This document shows positions 13,991-23,664 of a stretch of DNA of 32,101 nucleotides, piece after piece. The stretch's first letter is position 1; every line of letters begins with the position of its first letter. This stretch comes from Streptococcus pseudopneumoniae (GTDB lineage: Bacteria; Bacillota; Bacilli; Lactobacillales; Streptococcaceae), in the NCBI RefSeq assembly GCF_001072375.1, contig NZ_JVKV01000107.1, positions 1-32,101 on the forward strand, in the 5' to 3' direction. The notes beneath the pieces were generated by a model. That model saw nothing but the letters and a program-made list of their open reading frames with translations. It did no database searches and was not told where the DNA came from. Both the position numbers and the translations under genes were made by a program.

Positions 13991-14371
13991 TTATCCAATC
14001 TCTGCGATGACTTCAATTTCGACTTTTACATCGCGAGGAAGACGAGCTACTTCTACAGCTGAACGAGCTGGAAATTCCTTGTTAAAGGCTGTTTGGTAAA
14101 CCTCGTTAAAAGGTACAAAGTCGTTCATATCACTCAAGAAGCAAGTTGTTTTAACAACATGGTCAAAATCTGTCCCTGCTTCTGCTAAAATAGCTCCAAT
14201 GTTTTTCAAAACTTGTTCAGTCTGTTCTTGAATCGTTTCTCCTACGATTTCTCCAGTTTCAGGAGATAGTGGAACTTGACCGCTAGCAAACAAAAGGTTG
14301 CCAACGATTTTTCCTTGAACGTAAGGTCCGATTGCCTTTGGAGCTTTATCTGTATGAATTGTTTTTGCCAT
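13991..14371 (-). CDS. ridA: RidA-family enamine/imine deaminase
   Basis: A 126-residue RidA (YjgF/YER057c/UK114) protein that hydrolyses reactive 2-aminoacrylate-type enamines and imines formed by PLP enzymes. Family motifs include NLLFASGQVPLSPETGE and the conserved substrate-binding Arg103 within FPARSAVEVARLP. It is expected to act as a trimer in the cytoplasm. The ATG is nine bases after the engB stop and the ribosome-binding site (GAGGA) overlaps that stop. Confidence 0.93.
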   Translation of the reverse strand: MAKTIHTDKAPKAIGPYVQGKIVGNLLFASGQVPLSPETGEIVGETIQEQTEQVLKNIGAILAEAGTDFDHVVKTTCFLSDMNDFVPFNEVYQTAFNKEFPARSAVEVARLPRDVKVEIEVIAEIG

Positions 14372-14380
14372 TTGTATTCC

Positions 14381-14968
14381 TCACAATTTTTCTAAAATAG
14401 CATCCCAAGCTTGATCCATTCCTGCTTTTGTTACGGATGAAAAGAGGATAAAATCATCGCTTGGATCAAAATTTAATTTCTTTTTAATAGCTGATTCGTG
14501 CTTATTCCATTTTCCACGCGGAATCTTGTCTGCCTTTGTCGCTACAATGATGACAGGAATCTCATAATACTTAAGAAATTCGTACATCTGCACATCATCT
14601 GCTGACGGATCATGACGAAGGTCAACGAGACTAACAACCGCCCGTAGATTTTCTCGAGTAGTTAAATATTCCTCAATCATACGACCCCATTTTTCGCGTT
14701 CCTTTTTGGAAACACGGGCGTAACCATAACCAGGAACGTCTACAAAGCGCATCTTATCATCAATATTAAAGAAATTGAGTAGTTGTGTTTTTCCTGGTTT
14801 TCCTGAAGTACGAGCTAGATTCTTACGATTAAGCATGGTGTTGATAAAGCTTGATTTTCCAACATTTGAGCGACCTGCAAGAGCAATCTCAGGAAGTTCA
14901 TCCTCCGGATAATGGGACTTGTTGGCTGCACTCAGCAAAATCTCAGCATTGTGTGTATTGATTTCCAT
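14381..14968 (-). CDS. engB: Ribosome-assembly GTPase EngB (YsxC/YihA)
   Basis: A 195-residue essential GTPase needed for late 50S subunit assembly. G1 GRSNVGKS (32-39), G3 DVPG (77-80) and G4 TKAD (144-147) are intact. The ATG at 14968 follows AGAGG by five bases; a GTG two codons upstream overlaps this site. The ribosome-binding site overlaps the clpX stop codon, indicating coupling. The order folA-(small ORF)-clpX-engB is the same as in pneumococcus. Confidence 0.93.
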   Translation of the reverse strand: MEINTHNAEILLSAANKSHYPEDELPEIALAGRSNVGKSSFINTMLNRKNLARTSGKPGKTQLLNFFNIDDKMRFVDVPGYGYARVSKKEREKWGRMIEEYLTTRENLRAVVSLVDLRHDPSADDVQMYEFLKYYEIPVIIVATKADKIPRGKWNKHESAIKKKLNFDPSDDFILFSSVTKAGMDQAWDAILEKL

Positions 14969-14976
14969 AGTCACCT

Positions 14977-16209
14977 CTAGGCTGTCTCTAGAATTGGCTT
15001 AGCCGTTCCGTCAACTGCTTCTTTTGTGATACGAACTGTTTTCACATTCTCTTGACTTGGAACTTCAAACATAACGTCTAGCATGGTTTCTTCGATGATT
15101 GAGCGAAGACCACGCGCACCCGTTTTACGTTCGATGGCTTTGTTTGCAATTTCCTGGAGAGCTTCGTCGTCAAATTCAAGCTCTACATCATCATAAGAAA
15201 GCAAGGTCTGGTATTGTTTGACCAAGGCATTTCTTGGCTCCTTCAAGATGCGAACCAAGTCATCCACAGTCAACTGCTCCAAGGCTGCAAAGACAGGCAA
15301 GCGTCCAATTAACTCAGGAATAATTCCGAATTTTTGAATATCTTCTGCGATGATTTCTTGCATATAAGAGCTGTTTTCGTCAATAGCCTTGTTGTTTTGT
15401 CCAAAGCCGATAACTTTTTCACCAAGACGCTGTTTGACAATCTCTTCGATGCCATCGAAGGCACCACCCACGATAAAGAGGATATTCTTAGTGTCCACTT
15501 GAATCATTTCTTGTTGAGGATGTTTACGTCCTCCTTGAGGTGGTACGCTAGCTACAGTTCCTTCGATAATCTTGAGGAGGGCTTGTTGCACACCTTCACC
15601 AGAAACATCACGTGTGATAGACACATTCTCGCTCTTCTTAGCAATCTTGTCGATTTCGTCTACGTAAATAATTCCACGTTCTGCACGTTCGATGTTAAAG
15701 TCAGCTGCTTGCAAGAGTTTGAGGAGGATATTTTCCACGTCCTCACCGACATAACCAGCTTCAGTAAGAGCTGTTGCATCAGCAATGGCAAAAGGAACAT
15801 TCAAACTTCTAGCAAGGGTTTGAGCAAGGAAAGTCTTCCCTGAACCAGTTGGACCAATCATCAAAATGTTTGATTTCTGCAAATCCACATCTTCTGTCTC
15901 TTCACGAGTGTCATGGAAATTGATGCGTTTGTAGTGGTTATATACAGCCACTGCCAAGGCACGTTTGGCACGATCTTGACCGATTACATAGTGGTTCAAG
16001 ATGTTTAAGAGTTCGATTGGTTTTGGTACTTCAGACAAGTCTGCCAAGACTTCCTCAGCCAACTCCTCACGAATAATTTCCTGGGCCAACTCCACACATT
16101 CATTACAGATAAAGGCGTTGTTCCCAGCGATTATTTTTTTAACTTCTTCTTGGCTTTTGCCACAAAATGAGCAATAAACCATCATATCATTTTTCCTATT
16201 AGTAGGCAT
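14977..16209 (-). CDS. clpX: ClpX, ATP-dependent unfoldase
   Basis: The 410-residue AAA+ subunit that unfolds substrates for ClpP. It has a zinc-binding domain with Cys13, 16, 35 and 38, Walker A GPTGSGKT (119-126), pore loop GYVGEDVE (152-159), Walker B VDEID (183-187) and an IGF-type loop (VIGFGQ) for ClpP docking. The sequence is very close to the pneumococcal protein with scattered differences, which supports the mitis group. The ATG follows GAAGGGA. It is preceded by a small membrane-protein gene (31 bases apart). Confidence 0.96.
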   Translation of the reverse strand: MPTNRKNDMMVYCSFCGKSQEEVKKIIAGNNAFICNECVELAQEIIREELAEEVLADLSEVPKPIELLNILNHYVIGQDRAKRALAVAVYNHYKRINFHDTREETEDVDLQKSNILMIGPTGSGKTFLAQTLARSLNVPFAIADATALTEAGYVGEDVENILLKLLQAADFNIERAERGIIYVDEIDKIAKKSENVSITRDVSGEGVQQALLKIIEGTVASVPPQGGRKHPQQEMIQVDTKNILFIVGGAFDGIEEIVKQRLGEKVIGFGQNNKAIDENSSYMQEIIAEDIQKFGIIPELIGRLPVFAALEQLTVDDLVRILKEPRNALVKQYQTLLSYDDVELEFDDEALQEIANKAIERKTGARGLRSIIEETMLDVMFEVPSQENVKTVRITKEAVDGTAKPILETA

Positions 16210-16240
16210 GATTCCCTTCCGTTCTAAATGATTTTTCTAT

Positions 16241-16411
16241 CTAAAATAAGGTCATATAAAAAGCATGAATGCTATTCACCAAGTTTGTAAAGGCATTTAG
16301 CCAAAGTAGAGTAGCAAGTCCAAAGCGCTTTTTACGAAAAGCGTGTGTTCCAGCTACAAGACAGACAGCACACAAAAGAGCTGTAAAAAATCCAAAAATA
16401 CTGCGCTCCAT
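16241..16411 (-). CDS. Small membrane protein between folA and clpX
   Basis: A 56-residue protein with two hydrophobic stretches (about 5-22 and 32-46) separated by a basic loop (AFRKKRFG), so a likely two-span membrane hairpin. Its ATG shares one base with the folA stop (TAATG), a typical coupled junction. I recall the same small gene at this place in pneumococcus, annotated as hypothetical. Function unknown. Confidence 0.75.
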   Translation of the reverse strand: MERSIFGFFTALLCAVCLVAGTHAFRKKRFGLATLLWLNAFTNLVNSIHAFYMTLF

Positions 16412-16917
16412 TAGACTTCCTTTCTCTTTCTATATTCGATGGTGAAATCATAGGCATTTTTATCATCTTTAGCATAAGATTTGCTTGCAAGAGTCTCAAA
16501 AACAGTCAAATCAAAATCTTCCGGGAAATAAGTATCCCCTTCAACTTGAGCGTGGATTTGTGTCACAATAATCTCATCGAGATATGGTTCAAAAAGCTGA
16601 AAAATCTGCTTGCCTCCAATAATATAGAGATTTTTATCCTGGTTCTGATACCAGTCTAAAACGTCCTCAACATTTTGGAAAACCAGAGCACCCTCAATTG
16701 ACTCTTCAGGATTGCGCGTCAAAATCAGAGTCTCACGTCCTGGAAGCAAACGTCGTCCCATCCCATCAAAGGTGACACGTCCCATCAAGATGGCATGATT
16801 CAAGGTTGTTTCTTTAAAATGTTTTAACTCTGCTGGCAAATGCCATGGTAAGCGATCCTCTTTTCCGATTACACCCTTTTCATCTTGGGCCCAGATGGCT
16901 ACGATTTTCTTAGTCAT
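16411..16917 (-). CDS. folA: Dihydrofolate reductase
   Basis: A 168-residue DHFR that reduces dihydrofolate to tetrahydrofolate with NADPH; it is the target of trimethoprim. Motifs: [31 protein letters not shown] and YIIGGKQIF. Residue 100 is Ile; in pneumococcus Ile100Leu is the main trimethoprim-resistance change, so by this site the allele looks susceptible. Residue 92 is Asn rather than the Asp I recall from pneumococcus. An extended -10 (TGA-TAAAAT, 16945-16953) lies about 30 bases upstream. It heads the folA-clpX-engB-ridA group. Confidence 0.94.
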   Translation of the reverse strand: MTKKIVAIWAQDEKGVIGKEDRLPWHLPAELKHFKETTLNHAILMGRVTFDGMGRRLLPGRETLILTRNPEESIEGALVFQNVEDVLDWYQNQDKNLYIIGGKQIFQLFEPYLDEIIVTQIHAQVEGDTYFPEDFDLTVFETLASKSYAKDDKNAYDFTIEYRKRKEV

Positions 16918-16944
16918 GCTTTCATCCTTTTTATTGATAGTTCT

Positions 16945-16953
16945 ATTTTATCA
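16945..16953 (-). promoter_or_regulatory. Extended -10 of folA
   Basis: TGA-TAAAAT on the minus strand about 28 bases before the folA ATG; the -35 region is weak. Confidence 0.5.
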
Positions 16954-16997
16954 AAAATCTTGAAAAAAGACTGTTTTGGAACGCCCTCCGAAATAGA

Positions 16998-17028
16998 AAA
17001 AATCCGTAGAAACTTTCTACGGATTTTT
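16998..17028 (-). terminator. Terminator of dpr
   Basis: Long inverted repeat AAAAATCCGTAGAAA / TTTCTACGGATTTTT with T-rich ends on both strands, just after dpr. Confidence 0.85.
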
Positions 17029-17044
17029 GACAAAATAGAGTATC

Positions 17045-17563
17045 TTACAAACCAGGTGCTTGTCCCAATTCTGCTGCAATCATCCAGACAGTTTTTTCAA
17101 GGTCTGCCTTAGCACCAACGAAAATATCATTGGTTACATCATCACCTTCTTCATCTGTTACATCCAAAGCTTTTTGGAAAAGAGTGATGAGGTAACGATA
17201 AATTTCAAGAACACGTTCCAAACTTTCTTCTACATTACGGAATTCTCCAACTTCTTCCTCGATTTCACTGTGTTGAAGGAATTCTGTCAAAGTAGAGTAT
17301 GGTTTGCCACCAAGTGTAATCAAGCGTTCGCTGATTTCATCAAGGTAACCATCTAGGCTATCCATGTATTCATCCATCTTAGGATGCCATACTTGGAAAC
17401 CACGACCACGCATGTACCAGTGTACTTGGTGAAGGGCAATGTGAGCCACATACAAGTCTGCTACTGCTTGGTTAAGCACTTCCTTTGTTTTTGCTAGCGC
17501 TTCAGGCGCTGATTTAGATAATGTTGTTACGTCTTTTAATGCATCTTTTTTCAATTCTACCAT
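17045..17563 (-). CDS. dpr: Dps-like peroxide resistance protein Dpr
   Basis: A 172-residue ferritin-like mini-ferritin that binds free iron and protects streptococci from hydrogen peroxide, as a 12-mer in the cytoplasm. The ferroxidase-site pattern is visible: [16 protein letters not shown] followed by [22 protein letters not shown] at 17563 is preferred, with GAGGTG six bases upstream; a GTG three codons earlier overlaps the site. A good promoter lies at 17617-17645 and a strong terminator follows, so it is probably monocistronic. Confidence 0.93.
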   Translation of the reverse strand: MVELKKDALKDVTTLSKSAPEALAKTKEVLNQAVADLYVAHIALHQVHWYMRGRGFQVWHPKMDEYMDSLDGYLDEISERLITLGGKPYSTLTEFLQHSEIEEEVGEFRNVEESLERVLEIYRYLITLFQKALDVTDEEGDDVTNDIFVGAKADLEKTVWMIAAELGQAPGL

Positions 17564-17616
17564 TTTTCTCACCTCATAATATTATTTTTGCAACCATATT
17601 TATTGATTACTACCTC

Positions 17617-17645
17617 AGTATACTACACCTAGTAGACAAAAGCAA
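17617..17645 (-). promoter_or_regulatory. dpr promoter
   Basis: TTGCTT (17640-17645), a 17-base spacer and TATACT (17617-17622) on the minus strand; no perfect PerR-type box was recognised. Confidence 0.65.
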
Positions 17646-17712
17646 GAAAATTAACCCATATTAAAAAAGTTGTAATTGACTGATAATTTAAGAAAATGAG
17701 TGGCTATTTATC

Positions 17713-19494
17713 CTAGCTATTTTCTCTGTTTTTACTAGAAAATTGACTTTGATAAAGGTCATAATAGAAACCTTTTGCAGCTAAGAGACTTTCATGATTT
17801 CCTTGTTCGATAATCTGTCCATCTTTCAGCACCAAAATCTTGTCCGCTTCCTGAATAGTAGAAAGTCTATGGGCGATAACAAAGCTTGTTCTTCCCTTCA
17901 TCAAACGCTTCATGGCCTTTTGAATCAAGAGCTCCAAGCGGGTATCGACTGATGATGTCGCTTCATCAAGGATTAGAATTTTGGGATCTGCTAAGAGTGC
18001 ACGCGCGATAGTTAACAACTGTTTTTGCCCAAGAGAAATATTACTTGACTCTTGGTTCATTTCCATGTTATAGCCACCAGGAAGGGTACGAATAAAGTGG
18101 TCAACATTGGCAGCCTTAGCAGCTTCAACGATTTCCTCATCTGTTGCCTCAAGATTTCCAAAGCGAAGATTTTCCTTGATACTGCCTTCATAGAGCCAGG
18201 CGTCCTGTAGGACCATCCCAAACTGACGACGGTAGTCCTGACGAGACAGGTCACGAATATCTTGCCCATCCACTAAAATTGCACCAGCTGTCACATCGTA
18301 AAAACGCATAAGAAGGTTAATCAAGGTTGTTTTACCTGCTCCAGTAGGTCCCACGATAGCTACCATCTCTCCAGGTTCAACATCTAAGTTGAAATTGCGA
18401 ATCAATGGTTTATTTTCCACATATTGGAAATCGACATTCTTGAAGCTAACTTGACCTGTCAATAGTGCTAGTTCTTTTACTTCAGCAGCTTGAACTTCTT
18501 CCTGTTCATCCAAAACTTCAAAGACACGGTCAAGTGAAGACTTGGCACTTTGCATTTGTCCTGCTAATTGAGTGATATTTTGGATCGGTTGACTGACCTG
18601 CCACACATACTGAACGAAAGCCTGCATATTACCGATGGTTAAGCGGCCTGCAATAACCTGCAAACCACCTAATACTGCAACAATTAAGTAAGTTAAATCA
18701 GACACGATATGAAGGACAGGCATCATCAAACCTGAAATAAAGCTAGCCTTGAATCCAACTTGTTGCAATTCATCCGTAATCTTTTCAAACCTCTCTTGAG
18801 ATTTTTCTTCGCGTCCAAAAAGTTTGAGGACATTGAAACCTGTCAAGTTTTCCTGCACAAATCCATTCATACGACCTAGAATGGCTGCCTGCTGTTTAAA
18901 GTATGGTTGCGAGCGATTTAGAATCGTTTTAGCTCCAAAATAAGTCACTGGAATCGACAAGATAACAATGATAGCCAACTGAAGATTTAGATAGAGGACC
19001 ATTCCCATAACAAAAAGAATGGTAAAGACTGCATTGACAATCTGTAGGAAAGATTGTTGAAGGGCATTTGAAACAGTTTCAACGTCACTGGTAAAACGAC
19101 CTAATAAATCTCCAAACTGGTGCTTGTCAAAGTAGGACACAGGAATGCGATTGATTTTTTCGCTCATTTCATTTCGCAAATCCTGTATCATAGACTGCAC
19201 CGCATTGGTCATAAAGTAGTTTGAATAATATGACCCCAACTCATAGAGAAGCCCACGCAAGAGATAAATCACTAGAATTACTGCGATATAGCTGGTATTG
19301 ATAGCCGCTCCTGCAACACCATTTGCCATAGCAAGAAGATTGCTGGTTAATTCTGTGATAGCAAGCCCTAATACAAAAGGCTCGATAACACTCATAATGA
19401 CGCTGACTATTTTCAAGAAGACTGCAAAGAAAACAGAGAAACGGTAGGCTTTTAAATAGCTCCATAGACGAGCTAGACTAGATTGTTGTTTCAT
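17713..19494 (-). CDS. ABC exporter subunit with canonical Walker B
   Basis: A 593-residue half-transporter: six membrane helices (about 20-310) fused to an ATPase domain. Walker A GPTGAGKT (382-389), Q-loop Gln430, signature ISLGQ (486-490, degenerate for LSGGQ) and Walker B ILILDE (506-511, catalytic Glu511). With its partner encoded ten bases upstream it should form a heterodimeric multidrug-type exporter (EfrAB/LmrCD/BmrCD-like). It is the second gene of the pair and the degenerate signature complements the degenerate Walker B of the partner. Substrate unknown; drugs, peptides or lipids are possible. In pneumococcus I recall a lysozyme gene (lytC) at this site instead. Confidence 0.9.
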   Translation of the reverse strand: MKQQSSLARLWSYLKAYRFSVFFAVFLKIVSVIMSVIEPFVLGLAITELTSNLLAMANGVAGAAINTSYIAVILVIYLLRGLLYELGSYYSNYFMTNAVQSMIQDLRNEMSEKINRIPVSYFDKHQFGDLLGRFTSDVETVSNALQQSFLQIVNAVFTILFVMGMVLYLNLQLAIIVILSIPVTYFGAKTILNRSQPYFKQQAAILGRMNGFVQENLTGFNVLKLFGREEKSQERFEKITDELQQVGFKASFISGLMMPVLHIVSDLTYLIVAVLGGLQVIAGRLTIGNMQAFVQYVWQVSQPIQNITQLAGQMQSAKSSLDRVFEVLDEQEEVQAAEVKELALLTGQVSFKNVDFQYVENKPLIRNFNLDVEPGEMVAIVGPTGAGKTTLINLLMRFYDVTAGAILVDGQDIRDLSRQDYRRQFGMVLQDAWLYEGSIKENLRFGNLEATDEEIVEAAKAANVDHFIRTLPGGYNMEMNQESSNISLGQKQLLTIARALLADPKILILDEATSSVDTRLELLIQKAMKRLMKGRTSFVIAHRLSTIQEADKILVLKDGQIIEQGNHESLLAAKGFYYDLYQSQFSSKNRENS

Positions 19495-19504
19495 CCTTTA
19501 CCTC

Positions 19505-21241
19505 CTATTCTTCTGTCAGAGACGCATTTTTCAGCTGCGACTCAGCAATTTCTCGATAGATGTCATTGGTTTCCATCAATTCTTCATGACGGCCACGACC
19601 AACGATTTCACCCTTATCAAGGACAATGATCTGGTCAGCATCCATAATAGTTCCAACACGTTGCGCAACAATCAATACCGTAGCATCTTGCGTCACTTCC
19701 TTGAGACGACGTCGCAAGATTGCATCTGTACGGTAATCCAAGGCCGAGAAGGAATCATCAAAGATGTAGATGTCTGGACCCTTGATGACTGCGCGGGCAA
19801 TCGACAAGCGTTGCTTCTGACCACCTGATAGATTGCTTCCGCCTTCAGCCAGATGCGTTGCGAAACCTTCTTCTCGACTTTCGATAAAGTCTTTGGCTTG
19901 GGCTACATCAGCTGCTTGGTGCAAGTCCTCATGACTGGCATCCTCTTTCCCGTAACGGAGATTGTCTGCGATAGTTCCAGTAAAAAGCAAGGCCTTTTGT
20001 GGAATAAATCCAATCTTCTGACGGAGAGATTTGAGTCGATAATCTCTGACATCAACACCATCGACCTTAATTTTCCCTAGCGTAACATCGTAAAAACGAG
20101 GAATCAATTGAACCAGAGTAGACTTACCTGAACCAGTTGAACCGATAAAAGCAACGGTTTCTCCCGGTTTAGCAGTAAAGGAAATGTTGTGTAAGACAGG
20201 ACTTTCTGTTTCACCAGGATAGGCAAAGGTTACATTATCAAATTCTAGATATCCATGAGTTTCTGTCTCTTGAACTCCATCCTCATTTGGATCAATGGAA
20301 ATCGGCATATCCATGATTTCCTTCAAGCGCTCGCTAGATACGGCAGTACGTGGATACATGGTAAAGAGGTTTGACAAAAAAAGGAAGGACAAGAGAGCAT
20401 GGAAACTATACTCGATAAAGGCCACCAAATCCCCAATCTGCAAATTTCCATGCTTCAGTGGATCAAGGGAAAACCAAACGATAGCCACAATCATAGCGAT
20501 AATGATTTGCACAAATAGCGGTTCTGTCAAACCAGTTAATTTGAACAAACGATTGGAATTATCCGCATAGATTGCATTTTTCTCTTCAAAACGGTTTTCT
20601 TGGAAGTCTTCACGAGCAAAGGCTCGAATCACTCGTAGCCCCATCAAATTTTCACGGACATACTGGTTTATCTTGTCCAAAGTTTTCTGTTGCTTTTCAG
20701 ATAAGGGACGCGTTTTGACCGCCACATAAAGGACTACTACAGCTAGAAATGGAACAGAAAAAGCGACAATCCAGGCTAGTGAAGGACTCGTCAAGAAAAT
20801 CATGAGAATACTCGACAGCATCATCATGGGAGTGATAACACCCAACTTAAGCGTTTGTTCCGCAAACTGCATGAGGACAAAGGCATCACTGGTAATACGA
20901 GTAACTAGTGAAGACACACCAATTTGTTCATATTCGTGATGAGAATACTCTTGTAACTTAGCATAGACATCATTGCGCATGTCCTTAACCATATTCGTGG
21001 TCAATTTACTAGCAGCATAAGCCAGAACAACCCGTCCAAATGTTCCCAAGACGATAATAACCAACATGATTACGGCCCAAAAATAGAGTTTATCCTGGTC
21101 ACCTTGGTTGATTCCCTGGTCAATCATGCGGGCCAAAACTGTTGGTAAACCTAGATTGACAATGACAAAGAAAATTGCCCCGAGAAAGTCTAACACTAAC
21201 CACTTGGGATAGCGTTTGAGATAAGACCAAATATAAAGCAT
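19505..21241 (-). CDS. ABC exporter subunit with degenerate Walker B
   Basis: A 578-residue half-transporter: N-terminal six-helix membrane domain (about 15-290) and an ATPase domain. Walker A GSTGSGKS (367-374), canonical signature LSGGQ (471-475), but Walker B IYIFDD (491-496) has Asp496 in place of the catalytic Glu. Paired with the next gene this gives one active and one degenerate ATP site. The start at ATG 21241 has AGGAG just upstream; the frame reaches 21292 without a better site. A terminator-like hairpin lies 40 bases before the start, in the leader. Confidence 0.9.
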   Translation of the reverse strand: MLYIWSYLKRYPKWLVLDFLGAIFFVIVNLGLPTVLARMIDQGINQGDQDKLYFWAVIMLVIIVLGTFGRVVLAYAASKLTTNMVKDMRNDVYAKLQEYSHHEYEQIGVSSLVTRITSDAFVLMQFAEQTLKLGVITPMMMLSSILMIFLTSPSLAWIVAFSVPFLAVVVLYVAVKTRPLSEKQQKTLDKINQYVRENLMGLRVIRAFAREDFQENRFEEKNAIYADNSNRLFKLTGLTEPLFVQIIIAMIVAIVWFSLDPLKHGNLQIGDLVAFIEYSFHALLSFLFLSNLFTMYPRTAVSSERLKEIMDMPISIDPNEDGVQETETHGYLEFDNVTFAYPGETESPVLHNISFTAKPGETVAFIGSTGSGKSTLVQLIPRFYDVTLGKIKVDGVDVRDYRLKSLRQKIGFIPQKALLFTGTIADNLRYGKEDASHEDLHQAADVAQAKDFIESREEGFATHLAEGGSNLSGGQKQRLSIARAVIKGPDIYIFDDSFSALDYRTDAILRRRLKEVTQDATVLIVAQRVGTIMDADQIIVLDKGEIVGRGRHEELMETNDIYREIAESQLKNASLTEE

Positions 21242-21278
21242 AATTCTCCTTTCTTTTTCTTCTAAAATGCAGAAAAGA

Positions 21279-21294
21279 GCGTGCTTTCGCACGC
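21279..21294 (-). terminator. Hairpin/terminator-like element before the ABC genes
   Basis: GCGTGC / GCACGC with a four-base loop (6-bp GC-rich stem), followed on the minus strand by CTCTTTTCT. It could be a second tpiA terminator or an attenuator in the leader of the exporter operon. Confidence 0.55.
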
Positions 21295-21310
21295 CATTTT
21301 ACTAAAAAGA

Positions 21311-21351
21311 AGACAGGCAGCCAAAACCTCGAGAGAGGGAACTGTCTGTCT
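21311..21351 (-). terminator. Terminator of tpiA
   Basis: A 10-bp stem (21311-21320 with 21342-21351, one G-U) enclosing a nested CCTC-GAGA-GAGG hairpin; minus-strand T-rich tail TCTTCTTTTT follows. It lies 15 bases after the tpiA stop. Confidence 0.65.
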
Positions 21352-21365
21352 CAGATATTTAAGGC

Positions 21366-22124
21366 TTATTTTACAAAGTCAAGCAATGCCAAGAAGCTTT
21401 CTGGGTCAAGTGATGCACCACCAACTAGAGCTCCGTCAACGTCTGGACAAGCCATGTATTCAGCAACGTTTTCAGGTTTAACTGAACCACCGTATTGAAC
21501 ACGTACTTTGTCAGCTACTTCTTGACCGAAGTCAGCAGCAACAACGTCACGAACAACTTTACACATTTTTTGTGCGTCGTCTTGTGAAGCAGATTTACCA
21601 GTACCGATAGCCCAGATTGGCTCATAAGCGATAACTGATGAAGCTACTTGTTCTGCAGTCAATCCAGCAAGAGCAGCTGAAACTTGAGCACCTACGAATT
21701 CTGCTGCTTTACCAGCTTCGTAAGTTTCAAGTGACTCACCACAACAGATGATTGGAAGCATGCCGTTAGCAAAGATTGCTTTTGCTTTTTTGTTGATGTC
21801 TTCGTCTGTTTCGTGGAAGTAGTCACGACGTTCTGAGTGACCGATAACAACGTAGTCAGTACCGATTTCTTTCAAAACTTGTGGGCTAGTTTCACCAGTG
21901 AAAGCACCAGCATTTTCAAAGTAGCAGTTTTGAGCAGCAACTTTAAGGTTTGAACCTTTAGCAGTAGCAAGAACAGTTGTCAAGTCAAGAGCAGGAGCTG
22001 CGATACCTGCTTCAACAAGATCAGCTGAAGGAAGTTTTGATGCTACAGCTTCAACGAATGCTTTTGCTTCTTCTGGGTTTTTGTTCATTTTCCAGTTACC
22101 AGCGATAAATGGTTTACGTGACAT
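21366..22124 (-). CDS. tpiA: Triosephosphate isomerase
   Basis: A 252-residue TIM-barrel enzyme interconverting dihydroxyacetone phosphate and glyceraldehyde 3-phosphate. Active-site Asn10 and Lys12 (AGNWKMNK), His96 (IGHSERR) and Glu168 ([11 protein letters not shown]), plus phosphate-binding GGSVKPENV and VGGASL, are all present. Start ATG 22124 gives the usual family length, with GAGG nine bases upstream; the frame extends seven codons further without a ribosome-binding site. Codon use is strongly biased, as expected for a highly expressed glycolytic gene. Confidence 0.97.
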   Translation of the reverse strand: MSRKPFIAGNWKMNKNPEEAKAFVEAVASKLPSADLVEAGIAAPALDLTTVLATAKGSNLKVAAQNCYFENAGAFTGETSPQVLKEIGTDYVVIGHSERRDYFHETDEDINKKAKAIFANGMLPIICCGESLETYEAGKAAEFVGAQVSAALAGLTAEQVASSVIAYEPIWAIGTGKSASQDDAQKMCKVVRDVVAADFGQEVADKVRVQYGGSVKPENVAEYMACPDVDGALVGGASLDPESFLALLDFVK

Positions 22125-22159
22125 TTCACATACCTCTTTTTTCATTTTATTTTCTACTT

Positions 22160-22188
22160 ATTTTATCATATTTATAGATAGCTTGCAA
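22160..22188 (-). promoter_or_regulatory. tpiA promoter
   Basis: TTGCAA (22183-22188), a 17-base spacer and TAAAAT (22160-22165) preceded by TGA (extended -10). Confidence 0.7.
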
Positions 22189-22241
22189 ATCTTACTCTGT
22201 AACTAGAAGTCTTCTTTTCAAAAACTTTCCAGTTGCCATTT

Positions 22242-23609
22242 CTATTTGAAAGCTGGCTTGCGCCTCGTTAATTTGACCACTGCTTCTGTTCTAGCCGTGT
22301 GTGGAAACATGTCAACGGACTGGATATAATGCAGGTCATAGACCTCTACCAAACGGACTAAATCACGCGCCAAGGTAGACACATTACAAGATACATAAAC
22401 CATCTTTTCAGGAGCGTATTTGACAATGGTATCCAAGAGCTTATCATCTAAACCTGTACGTGGCGGATCCACAATCAAGGCATCTGCACGATAGCCTTCC
22501 TTGTACCAACGAGGGATAATTTCTTCTGCAGTCCCTGCTTCATAATGAGTATTGGTATAACCCATACGCTTAGCATTTTCTTTGGCGTCCTCAATGGCTT
22601 CTGGAATAATATCCATCCCTCTCAAACTTTTGACTTTTTTAGCAAAAGCGAAACCAATGGTCCCAACACCACAATAGGCATCGATCAGATGGTCGTCCTC
22701 AGTCACGTCCAAGGCCTTAACGGCTTCACTATAGAGAATTTCAGTCTGTTCAGGATTAAGCTGATAGAAAGCTCGAGGCGAAAGAGAGAACTCATAGTCT
22801 AAAACACCCTCACGTATACTATCCTGCCCCCAAATAATCTCTGTCTTGTCCCCATAAATCTCAGAAGTTTTAGCAGTATTGGTATTGACTGCGACAGTCA
22901 CTACTTCAGGATAATCCTTGACTAGGTCTTTCACAAATTGAGTCAAATTCAATTGGCGATTGGTCACAATGATAATCTGAACTTGCCCAGTTTTCCGTGC
23001 TCGACGAACCATGATGGTCCGAACTCCAAGAATTTTCCGTTCATCTGTAATCGGAATTTGATGGTAAGTCAAGAGTTCAGCAATGCGATTAGCAATTGTT
23101 TGTGTCTCCTTGTCTTGAACAAGACAGTCCTTTAACTCGACCAAATAATGCGAATTTTGAGCATATAATCCCGCCTTAACTTGGCCTTTAAACTTTCGAG
23201 TTTGGAATTGCAGTTTAGCCCGATAATACTTGGGTTCCTGCATACCAATAGTTGGTCTAATCTCAAAGTTTTCATAGCCAGCAGGGGCAAATTTCTTCAG
23301 AGCTTGATGGAGAAGATCTGTCTTGAACTCCAGCTGCTTATCATAATGAAGGTGCATGATCTGACAACCACCACACTCATTATAAATAGTACAGTCTGGA
23401 ACCACTCGAAACTTAGATTTTTTATTAACCTCAAGCAGTTTAGCCTCAACGTAGTTACGCTTAACCGAAGTCACCTGACAATAGATATCTTCTCCCTTGA
23501 GGGCTCCTGGAACAAAAACGAGGGTTTTCTGGAAAAAACCAATTCCTTCCCCGTTAATCCCCATACGCTTGATTTTTAATGGAATTTTTTGTTTGACTTT
23601 TAGATTCAT
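22242..23609 (-). CDS. rlmD: 23S rRNA (uracil-5-)-methyltransferase, RlmD/RumA family
   Basis: A 455-residue SAM-dependent RNA m5U methyltransferase. An N-terminal TRAM RNA-binding domain (about 1-60), an Fe-S cluster motif with Cys73, Cys79, Cys82 and Cys162, the VDPPRTGLD loop and the catalytic [11 protein letters not shown] with nucleophile Cys408 and base Glu442 (HTARTEAVV) are all visible. Named by family; the exact target uridine is not deducible (RlmCD-type dual specificity is possible in Firmicutes). It has no Shine-Dalgarno: an extended -10 TGGTATAAT ends six bases before the ATG, so the mRNA may be leaderless. Divergent from the APH-like gene. Confidence 0.9.
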   Translation of the reverse strand: MNLKVKQKIPLKIKRMGINGEGIGFFQKTLVFVPGALKGEDIYCQVTSVKRNYVEAKLLEVNKKSKFRVVPDCTIYNECGGCQIMHLHYDKQLEFKTDLLHQALKKFAPAGYENFEIRPTIGMQEPKYYRAKLQFQTRKFKGQVKAGLYAQNSHYLVELKDCLVQDKETQTIANRIAELLTYHQIPITDERKILGVRTIMVRRARKTGQVQIIIVTNRQLNLTQFVKDLVKDYPEVVTVAVNTNTAKTSEIYGDKTEIIWGQDSIREGVLDYEFSLSPRAFYQLNPEQTEILYSEAVKALDVTEDDHLIDAYCGVGTIGFAFAKKVKSLRGMDIIPEAIEDAKENAKRMGYTNTHYEAGTAEEIIPRWYKEGYRADALIVDPPRTGLDDKLLDTIVKYAPEKMVYVSCNVSTLARDLVRLVEVYDLHYIQSVDMFPHTARTEAVVKLTRRKPAFK

Positions 23610-23615
23610 AAGTCT

Positions 23616-23624
23616 ATTATACCA
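23616..23624 (-). promoter_or_regulatory. rlmD promoter, probably leaderless
   Basis: Minus-strand TGG-TATAAT (extended -10, TATAAT 23616-23621). Six bases separate it from the ATG at 23609, so transcription should begin at or beside the start codon. A possible -35 TTAACC lies 17 bases upstream. Confidence 0.65.
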
Positions 23625-23649
23625 CGTAGTTTCTCAATGGTTAAGAATA

Positions 23650-23658
23650 TGTTACAAT
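23650..23658 (+). promoter_or_regulatory. APH-like gene promoter, probably leaderless
   Basis: TGT-TACAAT (extended -10). Six bases separate it from the ATG at 23665, and no ribosome-binding site exists in between. The -35 region is weak. Confidence 0.6.
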
Positions 23659-23664
23659 AAAACC

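Noticed and set aside
15334..15843. Long open frame on the + strand (169 codons)
   Set aside because: It is antisense to clpX, whose family motifs fill the whole region; no ribosome-binding site. A shadow frame.
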